DNA of 64,000 nt from Pauljensenia sp018375675 (GTDB taxonomy: Bacteria; Actinomycetota; Actinomycetes; Actinomycetales; Actinomycetaceae), in the NCBI GenBank assembly GCA_041432705.1, contig JAPWAE010000001.1, positions 353,205-417,204 of the forward strand. The letters run 5' to 3'. The notes beneath the pieces were generated by a model. The model was given only the letters and a program-made list of their open reading frames with translations, was not told where the DNA came from and did not search any database. Shown piece by piece: positions 20,578-28,624 of this stretch. The position numbers and the translations under genes are program-made. Position 1 is the first letter of the stretch, and every line of letters begins with the position of its first letter.

Positions 20578-22118
20578 TTCACCGTTCCAATCGGCTTCAC
20601 GCTGATGATTTCAGGAGCCAGTCCGCTCGTACGAGCCCAGTCTTCCGGCGAGGAGGTCGCCGCGAGTTCGAGCGACTCGTTCATCTCCTCGTGCACCCCA
20701 CGCAGCAGATGATCCATGCTCAGTCCGCAAGAGGCGCCCGTCAGCGCGTCCTTAATCGCGTACTTCTTGGCGCGTTCGACGATGCCGGCAATGAGAGCGC
20801 CGGACACAAGGTCGGACAGGTAGATGCGCTTGTGGTCGCCATTCACCAGGGTTGCGAGGAAGAGCGCCGTCGTTTCATTGTGCGCGTAGAGCGCGTCGAC
20901 GGCGCGTTCGCTCATGCCCGACACAGCCTCGTTGATACCGCCAAAACGCTCGATTTCCGACGCGTGAATCGGTACCTGGGGCGTCAGATACTTCGAGAAG
21001 ATGTCGAGGGCACCCGCGCGGTCGGGGCGATCCACACGGATACGTACGTCGAGGCGACCCGGGCGCAACACGGCTGGGTCGATCATGTCCGCGCGGTTGG
21101 ATGCACCGATGATCACGACGTTGTCGAGGGATTCGACACCGTCCATCTCGGCGAGCAGCTGCGGAACGATCATCGTTTCGACATCTGAGGACACGCCCGT
21201 GCCACGCGTGCGGAACAGGGCCTCCATCTCATCGAAGAAGATGACGACGGGAGTGTCACCGGCTGCGAGCGTGCGCGCACGAGCGAAAATGGCACGAATC
21301 TGGCGTTCGGTTTCGCCGACGAACTTGTTGAGCAGTTCGGGGCCCTTGATCGACAGGAAGAACGTTGAGGCTCCCCCGCGCTTGGACAGCGAGTTCGCGA
21401 CGGCCTTCGCGATGAGGGTCTTGCCCGATCCGGGAGGGCCGTACAGGAGGATGCCTTTGGGGGGACGCAGACCAAACTGGCGGTAAAGCTCGGGATGGTT
21501 AAAGGGCATCTCGATCGAGTCACGAACCTGAGCGATCTGATCGTCGAGGCCACCGATGTCCTCGTACGTGACATCGGGAATTTCGGGGGTGAGCAGCTGC
21601 TCAACGTCCTCGCGCACGATGCGCTCGAACGCGATGCCCGAACGAGCATCCGCGACGAGGGAGTCGCCGGGGCGCAGGTTTCCATGGCGGAGAGGGCCGG
21701 CCAGCTCAAGCAGTGTCTCCGCACCGCCTTCCGTCGCCACGAGCACGCGGTCGGTGCCGACGAGCTCGAGAATGGACACGACCTGCCCGCTGCGCGGGAA
21801 GTCATCCGCGGCAACGGCGATCATCGTGTCGTCGAGGCGCACCCACTGCCCGTACGACAGGTCAGTGACATCAAGCTTCGGGGTGACGGCAACACGCATG
21901 CGCTTACCGCCGGTAACGACCTCGATTTGACGCGACGCCGGGAATGCTCGCACGAACGTGGCCAGAGTCTGCGGAGGACGTGACACATCGGCCAGCTCAC
22001 CCTGCAGACGAATCAACTCGGTGCGCGCGGTCGTCAGCGCGGTGGTGAGGCGGCCGTTCTTCTCTTCCAGTGATATCAGGCGTCGTTCGAGAGCCTGACG
22101 GGCTTCGACCTCACTCAT
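20574..22118 (-). CDS. arc: AAA+ ATPase forming ring-shaped complexes (ARC/Mpa family)
   Basis: ARC/Mpa forms hexamers that recognise Pup through N-terminal coiled coils and unfold the tagged protein. The 514-aa product has the coiled coil at about 3-45 (EARQALERRLISLEEKNGRL), two OB domains, then the AAA module. That module includes Walker A GPPGSGKT, Walker B VVIFFDEMEALF, sensor IIGASNRADMIDPAVLRPGRLDVRI. The C-terminus reads SVKPIGTVK and lacks the GQYL (HbYX) tail that docks Mpa to the 20S core. The start at 22118 (MSEVEARQ) is chosen because longer forms lie in trmI. Confidence 0.94.
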   Translation of the reverse strand: MSEVEARQALERRLISLEEKNGRLTTALTTARTELIRLQGELADVSRPPQTLATFVRAFPASRQIEVVTGGKRMRVAVTPKLDVTDLSYGQWVRLDDTMIAVAADDFPRSGQVVSILELVGTDRVLVATEGGAETLLELAGPLRHGNLRPGDSLVADARSGIAFERIVREDVEQLLTPEIPDVTYEDIGGLDDQIAQVRDSIEMPFNHPELYRQFGLRPPKGILLYGPPGSGKTLIAKAVANSLSKRGGASTFFLSIKGPELLNKFVGETERQIRAIFARARTLAAGDTPVVIFFDEMEALFRTRGTGVSSDVETMIVPQLLAEMDGVESLDNVVIIGASNRADMIDPAVLRPGRLDVRIRVDRPDRAGALDIFSKYLTPQVPIHASEIERFGGINEAVSGMSERAVDALYAHNETTALFLATLVNGDHKRIYLSDLVSGALIAGIVERAKKYAIKDALTGASCGLSMDHLLRGVHEEMNESLELAATSSPEDWARTSGLAPEIISVKPIGTVK

Positions 22119-23160
22119 CAGCTGCTGCCTCACGTCCCTCCGACGCCCACGTGTCGGCCTGCGCGACGACGTCGCGGCGCACCTTGCGCACCTTCTTCTC
22201 GGAATTGACGCGCTGACCGACCTTCTCCAGCGACCACTCCTGCTCGTCGTCCCACGCGCCGCCCTGGCCTTCGGCAGCCTTCGCCGGACGCGTCGAACGC
22301 TCCTGCGGCGTGACGCCAGGCGCGAGGAGGCGGGCAACCACCAGGAAACCGGTGTGAGCCACCATGCGGTGCTCAGGACGCACGGCCAATCCGTCGAGGT
22401 GCCACTCGCGGCGCATGTCCTCCCAGGCGATCGGGTCTGTGAATCGCTCGGAGGCACGCAGATCCTCGACAAGACGCGACATCTGGGTGACTGTCGCGAC
22501 ATAGCACACGAGCACGCCGCCCGGAATCAGCGCATGGGTGATGGCCTCGATGTTCTCCCAGGGAGCAAGCATGTCGAGCACGACCCGGTCGACGCTGCCC
22601 TCTTCAGCCGACCACAGCACCTCGTCGACGTCACCGACACGCAGGTCCCATGCGGGATGGCGACGGCCGAACCACAAGTCGACGTTGGCGGCCGCGATGT
22701 CAGCGAAGTCCTGGCGGCGCTCCACGGAAATGAGGCGGCCCTGCGAGCCAACGGCATCAAGAAGAGCCATCGACAGCGCGCCGGAGCCAGCGCCGGCCTC
22801 GACGACAGTCGCGCCGGGGAATATATCACCCATGTGGGTGATGACCCCTGCGTCCTTGGGGTAGACGACGGCGGCGCCGCGGGGCATCGACATCACGTAG
22901 TCGACCTGAAGCGGGCGCAGAATCTGGAACTGGCGGCCCTCCTCCGTGACAATCACCTGGCCGTCGGGACGGCCAATAACGTCGTTATGGTTGAATCCGC
23001 CGCGGTTGGACTGGAAACGACCACCGCTCACAAGAATCACCTGGTGGAAGCGTCCCTTGGGGTCGCGAACCTGAACGCGGTCGCCCTCGGAAAGGACGCC
23101 CCGACGGGTGGGCTGGCCAAAATCGGTGGCCGGCATCGATGTATTACGCTGAATAGTCAT
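22111..23160 (-). CDS. trmI: tRNA (adenine-58-N1)-methyltransferase
   Basis: TrmI makes m1A58 in the T-loop of tRNAs with SAM. The 349-aa product has an N-terminal beta domain (LSEGDRVQVRDPKGRFHQVIL, GGFNHNDVIG), the conserved MSMPRGAAVVYPKDAGVITHMGDIFPG, then the SAM motif VVEAGAGSGALSMALL and DRVVLDMLAPWENIEA. The C-terminal tail of about 60 charged residues is extra. Start 23160 versus 23136 (MPATDFGQ) is not decided by a ribosome site. The gene upstream of arc is trmI in other actinobacteria too. Confidence 0.93.
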   Translation of the reverse strand: MTIQRNTSMPATDFGQPTRRGVLSEGDRVQVRDPKGRFHQVILVSGGRFQSNRGGFNHNDVIGRPDGQVIVTEEGRQFQILRPLQVDYVMSMPRGAAVVYPKDAGVITHMGDIFPGATVVEAGAGSGALSMALLDAVGSQGRLISVERRQDFADIAAANVDLWFGRRHPAWDLRVGDVDEVLWSAEEGSVDRVVLDMLAPWENIEAITHALIPGGVLVCYVATVTQMSRLVEDLRASERFTDPIAWEDMRREWHLDGLAVRPEHRMVAHTGFLVVARLLAPGVTPQERSTRPAKAAEGQGGAWDDEQEWSLEKVGQRVNSEKKVRKVRRDVVAQADTWASEGREAAADE

Positions 23161-23239
23161 TACGTAAAGGATACCGCTTGCCACCTGCTGCGCCCATGGC
23201 AGGACACAGATGAGGGTGGGAGGGGTTAGCGTGGTATTC

Positions 23240-24094
23240 ATGACAGACCTGATCACCCCTTCTGCGGATGAACGCACGTGGGAACCGGCTCTTTCCGCTT
23301 CACGAGCGAAGGAATACGAGCGCTGCCCCCTGCAGTACCGCCTCCACGTCCTGGACGGGTACCGCGAACCGGAGACACGCGCGAAGGCACTGGGAACAAT
23401 CGTGCACGCGGTGCTTGAGAAGCTTTTCGCTCTGCCCGCGCAGGAGCGCACGCCTGAGGCTGCGCGTGGCCAGGTGTGGCCGCAATACCAGGCCCTGGCC
23501 TCGAAGAACCCGGAGGTTTCCGCGTTGTTTCGTGACGACGCGGACCGTGATGCATGGCTTGACGAGGCGCGCGCGGTCATCGACGGGTACTTTGCGATCG
23601 AGCAGCCTCAGTGGATCGCGCCCGCTGCGCTCGAACAGCGCGTGACGACGACGACCTCGGGCGGCGTGCGGCTCCTCGGTTTCATCGACCGTGTGGACCG
23701 TGCCCCCGACGGACGACTGCGGGTCGTGGACTACAAGACCGGGAAGGCGCCCGGCCCGCGCTACGTCGACGAGGCCCTGTACCAGCTGCGTTTCTACGCA
23801 CTGCTTCTCGCGCGCACGCAAGTGCTGCCCTCTCGTATGCAGCTCGTCTACCTGAAGGCCGGCCAGGTCATCACCTTCGATCCCGAAGCGGGCGACATCG
23901 CAAACTTTGAGCGTCACATTGACCAGCTCTGGGAATCGATTTCGCGCGACATTGAGAACGATTCCTTTGCGCCTCGAAAGAATCCACTGTGCAACTGGTG
24001 CGGAGTGCGGTCGCTCTGCCCGGTGTTCGGCGGAACCACTCCCCCGCTCCCCGAGCAACATGCACGGTGGCTGTCGCGGACTCGTCTAGGCTAG
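23240..24094 (+). CDS. RecB-family PD-(D/E)XK nuclease with Fe-S cysteine set
   Basis: 284 aa. It begins with the RecB-like LSASRAKEYERCPLQYRLHVLDG. The nuclease core follows as GTIVHAVLEKLF, LLGFIDRVDRAPDGRLRVVDYKTGK (the D...DxK catalytic set) and YVDEALYQLRFYALLL. It ends CNWCGVRSLCPVFGG, so one N-terminal and three C-terminal cysteines can hold a 4Fe-4S cluster, as in AddB and Cas4-type nucleases. ATG 23240 gives MTDLITPS; GTG 23231 has the better-placed AGGGG and could be the true start. It probably acts in DNA repair. The divergent promoter region with trmI is only 79 bases long. Confidence 0.88.
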   Translation: MTDLITPSADERTWEPALSASRAKEYERCPLQYRLHVLDGYREPETRAKALGTIVHAVLEKLFALPAQERTPEAARGQVWPQYQALASKNPEVSALFRDDADRDAWLDEARAVIDGYFAIEQPQWIAPAALEQRVTTTTSGGVRLLGFIDRVDRAPDGRLRVVDYKTGKAPGPRYVDEALYQLRFYALLLARTQVLPSRMQLVYLKAGQVITFDPEAGDIANFERHIDQLWESISRDIENDSFAPRKNPLCNWCGVRSLCPVFGGTTPPLPEQHARWLSRTRLG

Positions 24095-24098
24095 ACGC

Positions 24099-25031
24099 AT
24101 GGACTTGAAGCAATGCGGCCGCACCGGGCTCTACCTGTCGGCCATTGGCATCGGCACGCTTACCTGGGGGCGCGACACCGACGGCCCCGAAGCGCTCGAC
24201 ATGCTGCACCGTTTCGTCGACGCGGGTGGCAATCTTGTGGAATGTTCTGCGTCCCATGGTGACGGCATGGCAGTCGACATCCTCTCCGAGGCCATCTCAG
24301 CTGTTGGTCGGCACCGCGTGGCGGTGGCGTGGCGTGGAGGCGTGCGCCGGGCCTCCGAAGGCGCGTGGGTGAGCGCCGCCGGACGTGGCGATCTGCTGCG
24401 CAGTCTCGATGATGCCCTCGCACGGTTGGACACCGACTACGTGGACGTGTGGATGGTGGAGCCTCGTGTGGAGGTCCCGCTGGAGGAGACTCTCGAAGCC
24501 GCGACCGCAGCGTATCGCTCTGGCCGTGCGCGCTACGTGGGACTGTCACGGGCGACGCATTGGCAGCTTACCGAGGCCGTGACACGCGGCGTGCTCGGAG
24601 CGAGCGCTCCGATCTCGGTGGTCGAGTTCCCCTTCTCCCTCGCGGATACCTCGCGGGCGGCGACGGTCGATGAGCTGAGTGAACACGGGGTCGGCGTCAT
24701 CGCTGCATCCGCACTGGCTGGCGGCGCCCTGACGGGTAAGTACCGCCACTCGACGCCCGCGGACTCCCGCGCCGCTTCGCCACATCTTCGTCATCTGGTG
24801 GAGGGCTACCTGTCCGGCTCCGCGCGCGGCGTCATTGAGGCTGCCACGCGCGCGGGCACGGGACTGGAACGTTCGACCGGCGACGTGGCACTTGCATGGG
24901 TGCGCGACTATCCGGGTGTCACCAGCGCCCTCGTTGGTCCCCGCACTCTGCGTCAGCTGGAGACGCTGCTCGACTACACGGAGCCGTTGCCAGCGCCTAT
25001 TCGGCAGGTTCTCTCCGAGGTGGCTCAGTAA
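24099..25031 (+). CDS. Aldo/keto reductase-fold protein without the catalytic tetrad
   Basis: 310 aa, full length for the family, starting MDLKQCGRTGLYLSAIGIGTLTWG and ending with VTSALVGPRTLRQLETLLDY, the usual NADPH-binding region. The four catalytic residues all differ. The Asp/Tyr of IDTAxxYG reads VECSASHG (Asp to Glu, Tyr to His). The Lys of ATKFG aligns with Trp/Arg in VAVAWRGG. The His of DLYQIH reads DVWMVE. It may bind nucleotide without reducing carbonyls. It starts four bases after the nuclease gene and is probably co-transcribed with it. Alignment was by eye. Confidence 0.85.
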   Translation: MDLKQCGRTGLYLSAIGIGTLTWGRDTDGPEALDMLHRFVDAGGNLVECSASHGDGMAVDILSEAISAVGRHRVAVAWRGGVRRASEGAWVSAAGRGDLLRSLDDALARLDTDYVDVWMVEPRVEVPLEETLEAATAAYRSGRARYVGLSRATHWQLTEAVTRGVLGASAPISVVEFPFSLADTSRAATVDELSEHGVGVIAASALAGGALTGKYRHSTPADSRAASPHLRHLVEGYLSGSARGVIEAATRAGTGLERSTGDVALAWVRDYPGVTSALVGPRTLRQLETLLDYTEPLPAPIRQVLSEVAQ

Positions 25032-25068
25032 GGCACGTTTCAGGCGATCGACATTATGTGAAGCGCGT

Positions 25069-25116
25069 AGAGATGGGTGGGGCCCGAACCGCTTGGTTCG
25101 GGCCCCACCCATCTCT
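25069..25116. terminator. Perfect 22-bp hairpin terminator between convergent genes
   Basis: Arms 25069-25090 and 25095-25116 are exact reverse complements with loop GCTT; the core is GGGGCCCGAACC / GGTTCGGGCCCC. It lies between the plus-strand AKR-like gene and the minus-strand acidic-protein gene, with no T-run on either side. It is the longest such hairpin in the window. Confidence 0.82.
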
Positions 25117-25134
25117 CACAAGCTGATGATCGAA

Positions 25135-25437
25135 TCAGTCGTCGACCTCAATGAAGTCGTCGTCCTCATCCTCGTCGCCGTCTTCTTCCTCTTCATCGGA
25201 GTCGTCGAAATCGTCGTCATCCTCGGAGTCATCGAGAATGTCGAACGGCAATTCCACGCCCAGCTGAGTGAAAAGAATGTCGTCGTAGGTGAAGAACGCG
25301 TCGCGCAGCGCAAGCTCAGCTGCTTCGAGCGCGGCGTCGTCGGCCTCGTCTCCATCGCGGGCGATGTCGAAGTGGTTTTCGAAAGCGTTGAGCAGGCGCG
25401 TCAGCGCGCGGCGGGCATCTCCAGTCATGACAGTCAT
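25135..25437 (-). CDS. Small acidic protein of unknown function
   Basis: 100 aa. Residues 1-65 look folded and helical (DARRALTRLLNAFENHFDIA, AALEAAELALRDAFFTYDDILF). Residues about 68-100 are nearly all Asp/Glu. Similar small proteins in actinobacteria are sometimes labelled primosomal protein or DNA primase, a label I would not trust. Possible roles include DNA mimicry or an acidic partner for a basic protein; none is shown. Start 25437 versus ATG 25428 is uncertain. It lies 24 bases after the FAD oxidoreductase and may be translated with it. Confidence 0.7.
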   Translation of the reverse strand: MTVMTGDARRALTRLLNAFENHFDIARDGDEADDAALEAAELALRDAFFTYDDILFTQLGVELPFDILDDSEDDDDFDDSDEEEEDGDEDEDDDFIEVDD

Positions 25438-25461
25438 TCTACCGTGAGACGGCGCACTTTA

Positions 25462-26559
25462 TCAGGGGAGGTTGAGCTGCGAACGAATAACCGACACCAT
25501 CAGGTCGGTTCCCTTGATCTCGGCGGTCTGATCCGCGCCGAGAATGCGGGTTTGCCCATCCGCGTCAAGCAGCTGCGACGCTCCCATGTTCGGGCCGAGG
25601 GGCAAGATCACCCATTCCTTCGTCGGCTGGTAGATAGCGTCGGGCTTCTCCCCTTCGATCTGCGCGGTGATGTTCGCGATGACGACGCGGGCCTGCTGGC
25701 GCGCGGCGTCGGCACGCTTCGATTCACGCACGTCTGTGAGGTCTCCGACGGCGTAGACGTTCGGGTGGTCCACGACCTGCATCGTGCCATCGACGCGAAT
25801 AGTGCCGTTCGGGTTCATGACAGACTCGTAGTCGCTGCCGATGAGGAAGCCGGTGTTCGCGCGGGCGCCGTAGCACTGGAACCACAGGTCGGCCTCGATG
25901 ACGTCACCGTTCTTAGTTTCGACCATGAAGTGGCTGAGGTCGCCGACGTTCTGCGGGGGCAGGTAGGCCAGCTCCGAGCCGGTCACGACGCGCACACCGA
26001 GGGTGCTCAGCTGCTCGCTGATCTCGTTGCGCAGCGCGTCGGTGTAGCCGGGAGTGCCCAGGATCTGATCGGAGGCCTCGACGATCGTGATGTCCAGGCC
26101 CGGGAAGGCGTTGGCGAGCTCGCCGGTCAGCTCGATGCCGACGGTGCCGCCTCCGACGATCATGACCGAGCGGGCGCGGCTGAGGTTCTCGTGGAGCTGC
26201 TCGAGGCGGGCCTTGGCCACGGACGAGCGGTAGGAGGAGTACTTCGCGGGGAACGGATAGGTCGATCCGGTCGCGAACACGACGTAGTCGGCCTCGATCG
26301 GGTCGTGGCCGAAGACGTGAACCGTCGTGCCGTCAACACGCGAGACGGTGCCGCGCACGACCTCGCCGCGGTGCAGGAGGTTCGTGTAGGGCATGAAGAT
26401 CGCGTGTTCCCACACGGTGTCGACCGCGGCACGCAGCGCGGCTGCGTGGTGGACGAACTGGTCCTTCTGTTCGATGAGGACAACGTCCGCGAGGGGGTCC
26501 AGCCCCTTTGCGACCGTGACGCCTCCGTAACCTCCGCCGATGACTGCGACGCGTGCCAT
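25462..26559 (-). CDS. FAD-dependent NAD(P)H oxidoreductase (AIF/FSP1/NDH-2-like)
   Basis: 365 aa with two Rossmann motifs: FAD-binding VAVIGGGYGGVTVAKGL at the N-terminus and NAD(P)H-binding VMIVGGGTVGIELTGELA at about 132-149. The second FAD motif NVYAVGDLTDVRESKRADAARQQA is near 267-290. The length and the HHAAALRAAVD segment resemble small AIF-like or FSP1-like quinone reductases more than full NDH-2, which is over 400 aa. No membrane helix is evident, though the hydrophobic C-terminus (LMVSVIRSQLNLP) could associate with the membrane. Substrate unknown. Confidence 0.85.
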   Translation of the reverse strand: MARVAVIGGGYGGVTVAKGLDPLADVVLIEQKDQFVHHAAALRAAVDTVWEHAIFMPYTNLLHRGEVVRGTVSRVDGTTVHVFGHDPIEADYVVFATGSTYPFPAKYSSYRSSVAKARLEQLHENLSRARSVMIVGGGTVGIELTGELANAFPGLDITIVEASDQILGTPGYTDALRNEISEQLSTLGVRVVTGSELAYLPPQNVGDLSHFMVETKNGDVIEADLWFQCYGARANTGFLIGSDYESVMNPNGTIRVDGTMQVVDHPNVYAVGDLTDVRESKRADAARQQARVVIANITAQIEGEKPDAIYQPTKEWVILPLGPNMGASQLLDADGQTRILGADQTAEIKGTDLMVSVIRSQLNLP

Positions 26560-26630
26560 GTCTTTCCTCCTTATGAGTGGACCGCGTCTATTGTGTCACC
26601 TGGCGAGCGCGAATGCGCGTGCTAGGGACC

Positions 26631-27143
26631 TTAGTCCGCGTCGTTAGTGTTCTCCCCCGTCTCCAGACCGAGGCCGCGGGCGATATTGGGCGCAAAGAAG
26701 TTGGGCCCCTTGAGCACCTTACCGTCCTCGCGCAGCTTGACGGAGCCGTCGGGCATGAGCTTGGAAAGGTTCGAGGCCTGGACCTCGGCGAGTACGGAAT
26801 CGAGGTCCATACCGGACTCGATCGCCATGCCGTAGATCACGTAGATGAGGTCGGCGAGGGCATCCGCAGCCTCGATGACGTCGCGCTCGCCATCGTCCGC
26901 CGCAACCGCCTCGGCGGTAGCCGCCTCGATGATCGCGCGGGCGTGCTTGCCGTACACGGCTCCGATCAGTTCGGCGAATTCTTCGGCGATGAGGCTCATG
27001 CGCATTCCGAGGCGCTCGTAGGACAGCGTCGGATCGTCGAACGACCGAATCGGCATCGAGTAGGTGCGGTGGAACTCCTGGACGAGCTCCATCGGACTGG
27101 GAGCGTCCTGAATGTTCGAGGTGGGGGCGTTCTTCTCGCTCAT
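26631..27143 (-). CDS. HisE/MazG-like phosphoribosyl-ATP pyrophosphohydrolase family protein
   Basis: 170 aa. The all-alpha NTP-pyrophosphohydrolase pattern is visible: LIAEEFAELIGAVYG (ExxE on the first metal helix) and DVIEAADALADLIYVIYGMAIESGMD (ExxD). These fit the PRA-PH/MazG-like superfamily, followed by NLSKLMPDGSVKLREDGKVLKGPNF. Members of this group with a PDG...KVLKG tail are annotated as PRA-PH-like but are usually apart from his genes, as here. It probably hydrolyses a nucleotide to clean or balance the pool. The start at 27143 overlaps the DsbA-like stop by four bases. Confidence 0.82.
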   Translation of the reverse strand: MSEKNAPTSNIQDAPSPMELVQEFHRTYSMPIRSFDDPTLSYERLGMRMSLIAEEFAELIGAVYGKHARAIIEAATAEAVAADDGERDVIEAADALADLIYVIYGMAIESGMDLDSVLAEVQASNLSKLMPDGSVKLREDGKVLKGPNFFAPNIARGLGLETGENTNDAD

Positions 27144-27823
27144 GCATGGTCCTTTCGAGACTGTTCCCAGGCCGTGGCCAGGATGTTCGTGAATGCGGTG
27201 ATCGTTTGATGTCCGTCGACGAGGAACTGCGCGTCGAAGACGTATGTCGGGACGGCGGCGACGCCCATGTGCATCGCCACCTGGAAGTCCGAATAGACGC
27301 GGGACGCCCATTCCTCGTCGCCCACGGCGTCAGCAGCAAGCTCCGGTGGCATGCCAATGTCCTGTGCGCACCCGATGAGAACCTCGGGGTGGGAGATGTC
27401 CAGGCCCATCTCGAAGTGTGCGCGCATGATGGCCTCGGCAACTTTCAGCTGCAGCGAGGAGGGGCCTGCCACCGTATCGGCATCAATATCCGCATCGTGC
27501 GCAGCGGCGATGACGCGGTGTGCGCGCGACGTCGGAGCGATGATGAGGTTATCGAAGTCGAAGCGAATCCCCTCGCGCGCACCGAGTGCTTGCATGCGTT
27601 CGTCAGATTCGCGTACTTCGTCGAGCGTCGCGGCACCGGATTCGACAAGGGCGACGACGCGGGGCTTGTCCACGGGGGCATCGAGTTCCGGGTCAAGAAG
27701 GAAAGCATGCAGGTAGACCTCGACCTCGTCACGATGCTCGAACTCCTCGAGAGCTGCGCGCAGGTGCCGCAGCCCGAGGTAGCTCCACGGGTCGCAGGTG
27801 TCGAGCCACATGTCGATACGCAC
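27140..27823 (-). CDS. DsbA/FrnE-family thioredoxin-fold protein, one-cysteine active site
   Basis: 227 aa. The FrnE-type pattern is clear: an N-terminal beta strand with DTCDPWSYLGLRHL where FrnE has D-x-x-CPWCY-x-G, and a helical insert. The cis-Pro loop is MGVAAVPTYVFDAQFLVDG near 185-203. The second cysteine of CxxC is absent (C-D-P-W-S), so a normal dithiol oxidase cycle is unlikely. No signal peptide is present, so it is cytosolic. The GTG start at 27823 has GAGGAGG five bases upstream. It precedes the pyrophosphohydrolase gene in a two-gene unit. Confidence 0.85.
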   Translation of the reverse strand: MRIDMWLDTCDPWSYLGLRHLRAALEEFEHRDEVEVYLHAFLLDPELDAPVDKPRVVALVESGAATLDEVRESDERMQALGAREGIRFDFDNLIIAPTSRAHRVIAAAHDADIDADTVAGPSSLQLKVAEAIMRAHFEMGLDISHPEVLIGCAQDIGMPPELAADAVGDEEWASRVYSDFQVAMHMGVAAVPTYVFDAQFLVDGHQTITAFTNILATAWEQSRKDHA

Positions 27824-27847
27824 GGTGCCTCCTCACAATTGATATGG

Positions 27848-27875
27848 AAAACCCCGGAGCCTTTCGGCCCCGGGG
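27848..27875 (-). terminator. Rho-independent terminator of the tRNA-Leu gene
   Basis: On the minus strand, eight bases after the tRNA, a ten-pair stem CCCCGGGGCC / GGCTCCGGGG (one G-U pair) closes a GAAA tetraloop and runs straight into TTTT. This is one of the few classical U-tract terminators in the window. Confidence 0.85.
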
Positions 27876-27882
27876 CATTTCG

Positions 27883-27969
27883 TGCGCGGAGGGGGACTTG
27901 AACCCCCACCCTCGTAAAATGAGGACTAGCACCTCAAGCTAGCGCGTCTGCCTATTCCGCCACCCGCGC
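27883..27969 (-). tRNA. tRNA-Leu (anticodon GAG)
   Basis: 87 bases, the length of a class II tRNA with a long variable arm. The acceptor stem GCGCGGG pairs with TCCGCGC (one G-U) plus discriminator A. The D arm contains GGCGGAATAGGCAGACGC; the anticodon stem CTAGC/GCTAG carries loop TTGAGGT, giving anticodon GAG (reads CUC and CUU). The variable arm is followed by the T arm GGGGGTTCAAGTCCCCC. The 3' CCA is not encoded (ACGA follows). Confidence 0.96.
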
Positions 27970-28047
27970 AGGTGAGCGATGCGAACCGTTGCGATCCGCA
28001 AGCGAGTAGAAGCGTAACACGATGTGGGCGAGATGCGCCAATCGAAA

Positions 28048-28536
28048 CTAGGAGTCCTTTTCGCCGCCGCGCAGACGCGAGTCAAGAGTGGCGAAAACCT
28101 TGGCAATTGAGTCGATATCGGCGTCCGTCATGCCATCCAGGAGATACTCGCTGACCGTCTGCTGATGCAGCTCTGTGGCAGCAAGCACAGTTTCGATCCC
28201 CTGGGTCGTCAGGCACGCGTCGTAGCCGCGGCGATCGACAGCGGACGGAATGCGTTCCACCCACCCATCGCGCGACAGATTTGAAACAAGGTAGGTGACG
28301 CGCGACGGCGAATAAACGACGCGGTCGGCCAGCTCGCCCATGCGCAGACGATGGCCAGGCGCCTCCCAGAGGGCCAGAAGAATGTTGTAGTCGGGCATGG
28401 ATACTCCGTAGGTGCGCTTGAGGCGCGTTTCGAGAATGCCCTGCAGGCGCCCGGACGCCTCGAAGAAGACTCGCCATGCGGCAGCGCGCGCACTATTGGC
28501 CTGAACGATCGGCGTCAGTCGTGCTTGTGATTCCAT
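28048..28536 (-). CDS. MarR-family transcriptional regulator
   Basis: 162 aa. The winged helix is readable: RLQGILETRLKRTYGVSMPDYNILLALWEAPGHRLRMGELADRVVYSPSRVTYLVSNLSRDGWVERIPSAVDRRGYDACLTTQG. The wing carries the MarR DR-G pattern. The flanking helices should form the dimer. The start at 28536 has GGAGGGAG a few bases before ATG; earlier in-frame codons extend into the divergent promoter region. It is divergent from the HAD phosphatase gene 88 bases away, a possible target. Ligand unknown. Confidence 0.9.
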   Translation of the reverse strand: MESQARLTPIVQANSARAAAWRVFFEASGRLQGILETRLKRTYGVSMPDYNILLALWEAPGHRLRMGELADRVVYSPSRVTYLVSNLSRDGWVERIPSAVDRRGYDACLTTQGIETVLAATELHQQTVSEYLLDGMTDADIDSIAKVFATLDSRLRGGEKDS

Positions 28537-28624
28537 GTCTCCCTCCTCGTGGTCGTGTCGGATGCTTCTCTCGGGATAATAGGGCATAGTGACTAAGAAA
28601 GCACCAACAACGCGGGGGAGCCAC

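Noticed and set aside
24099..25031. Annotating this gene as an active aldo/keto reductase
   Set aside because: The catalytic Asp, Tyr, Lys and His are all replaced in my alignment, so only the fold is claimed.
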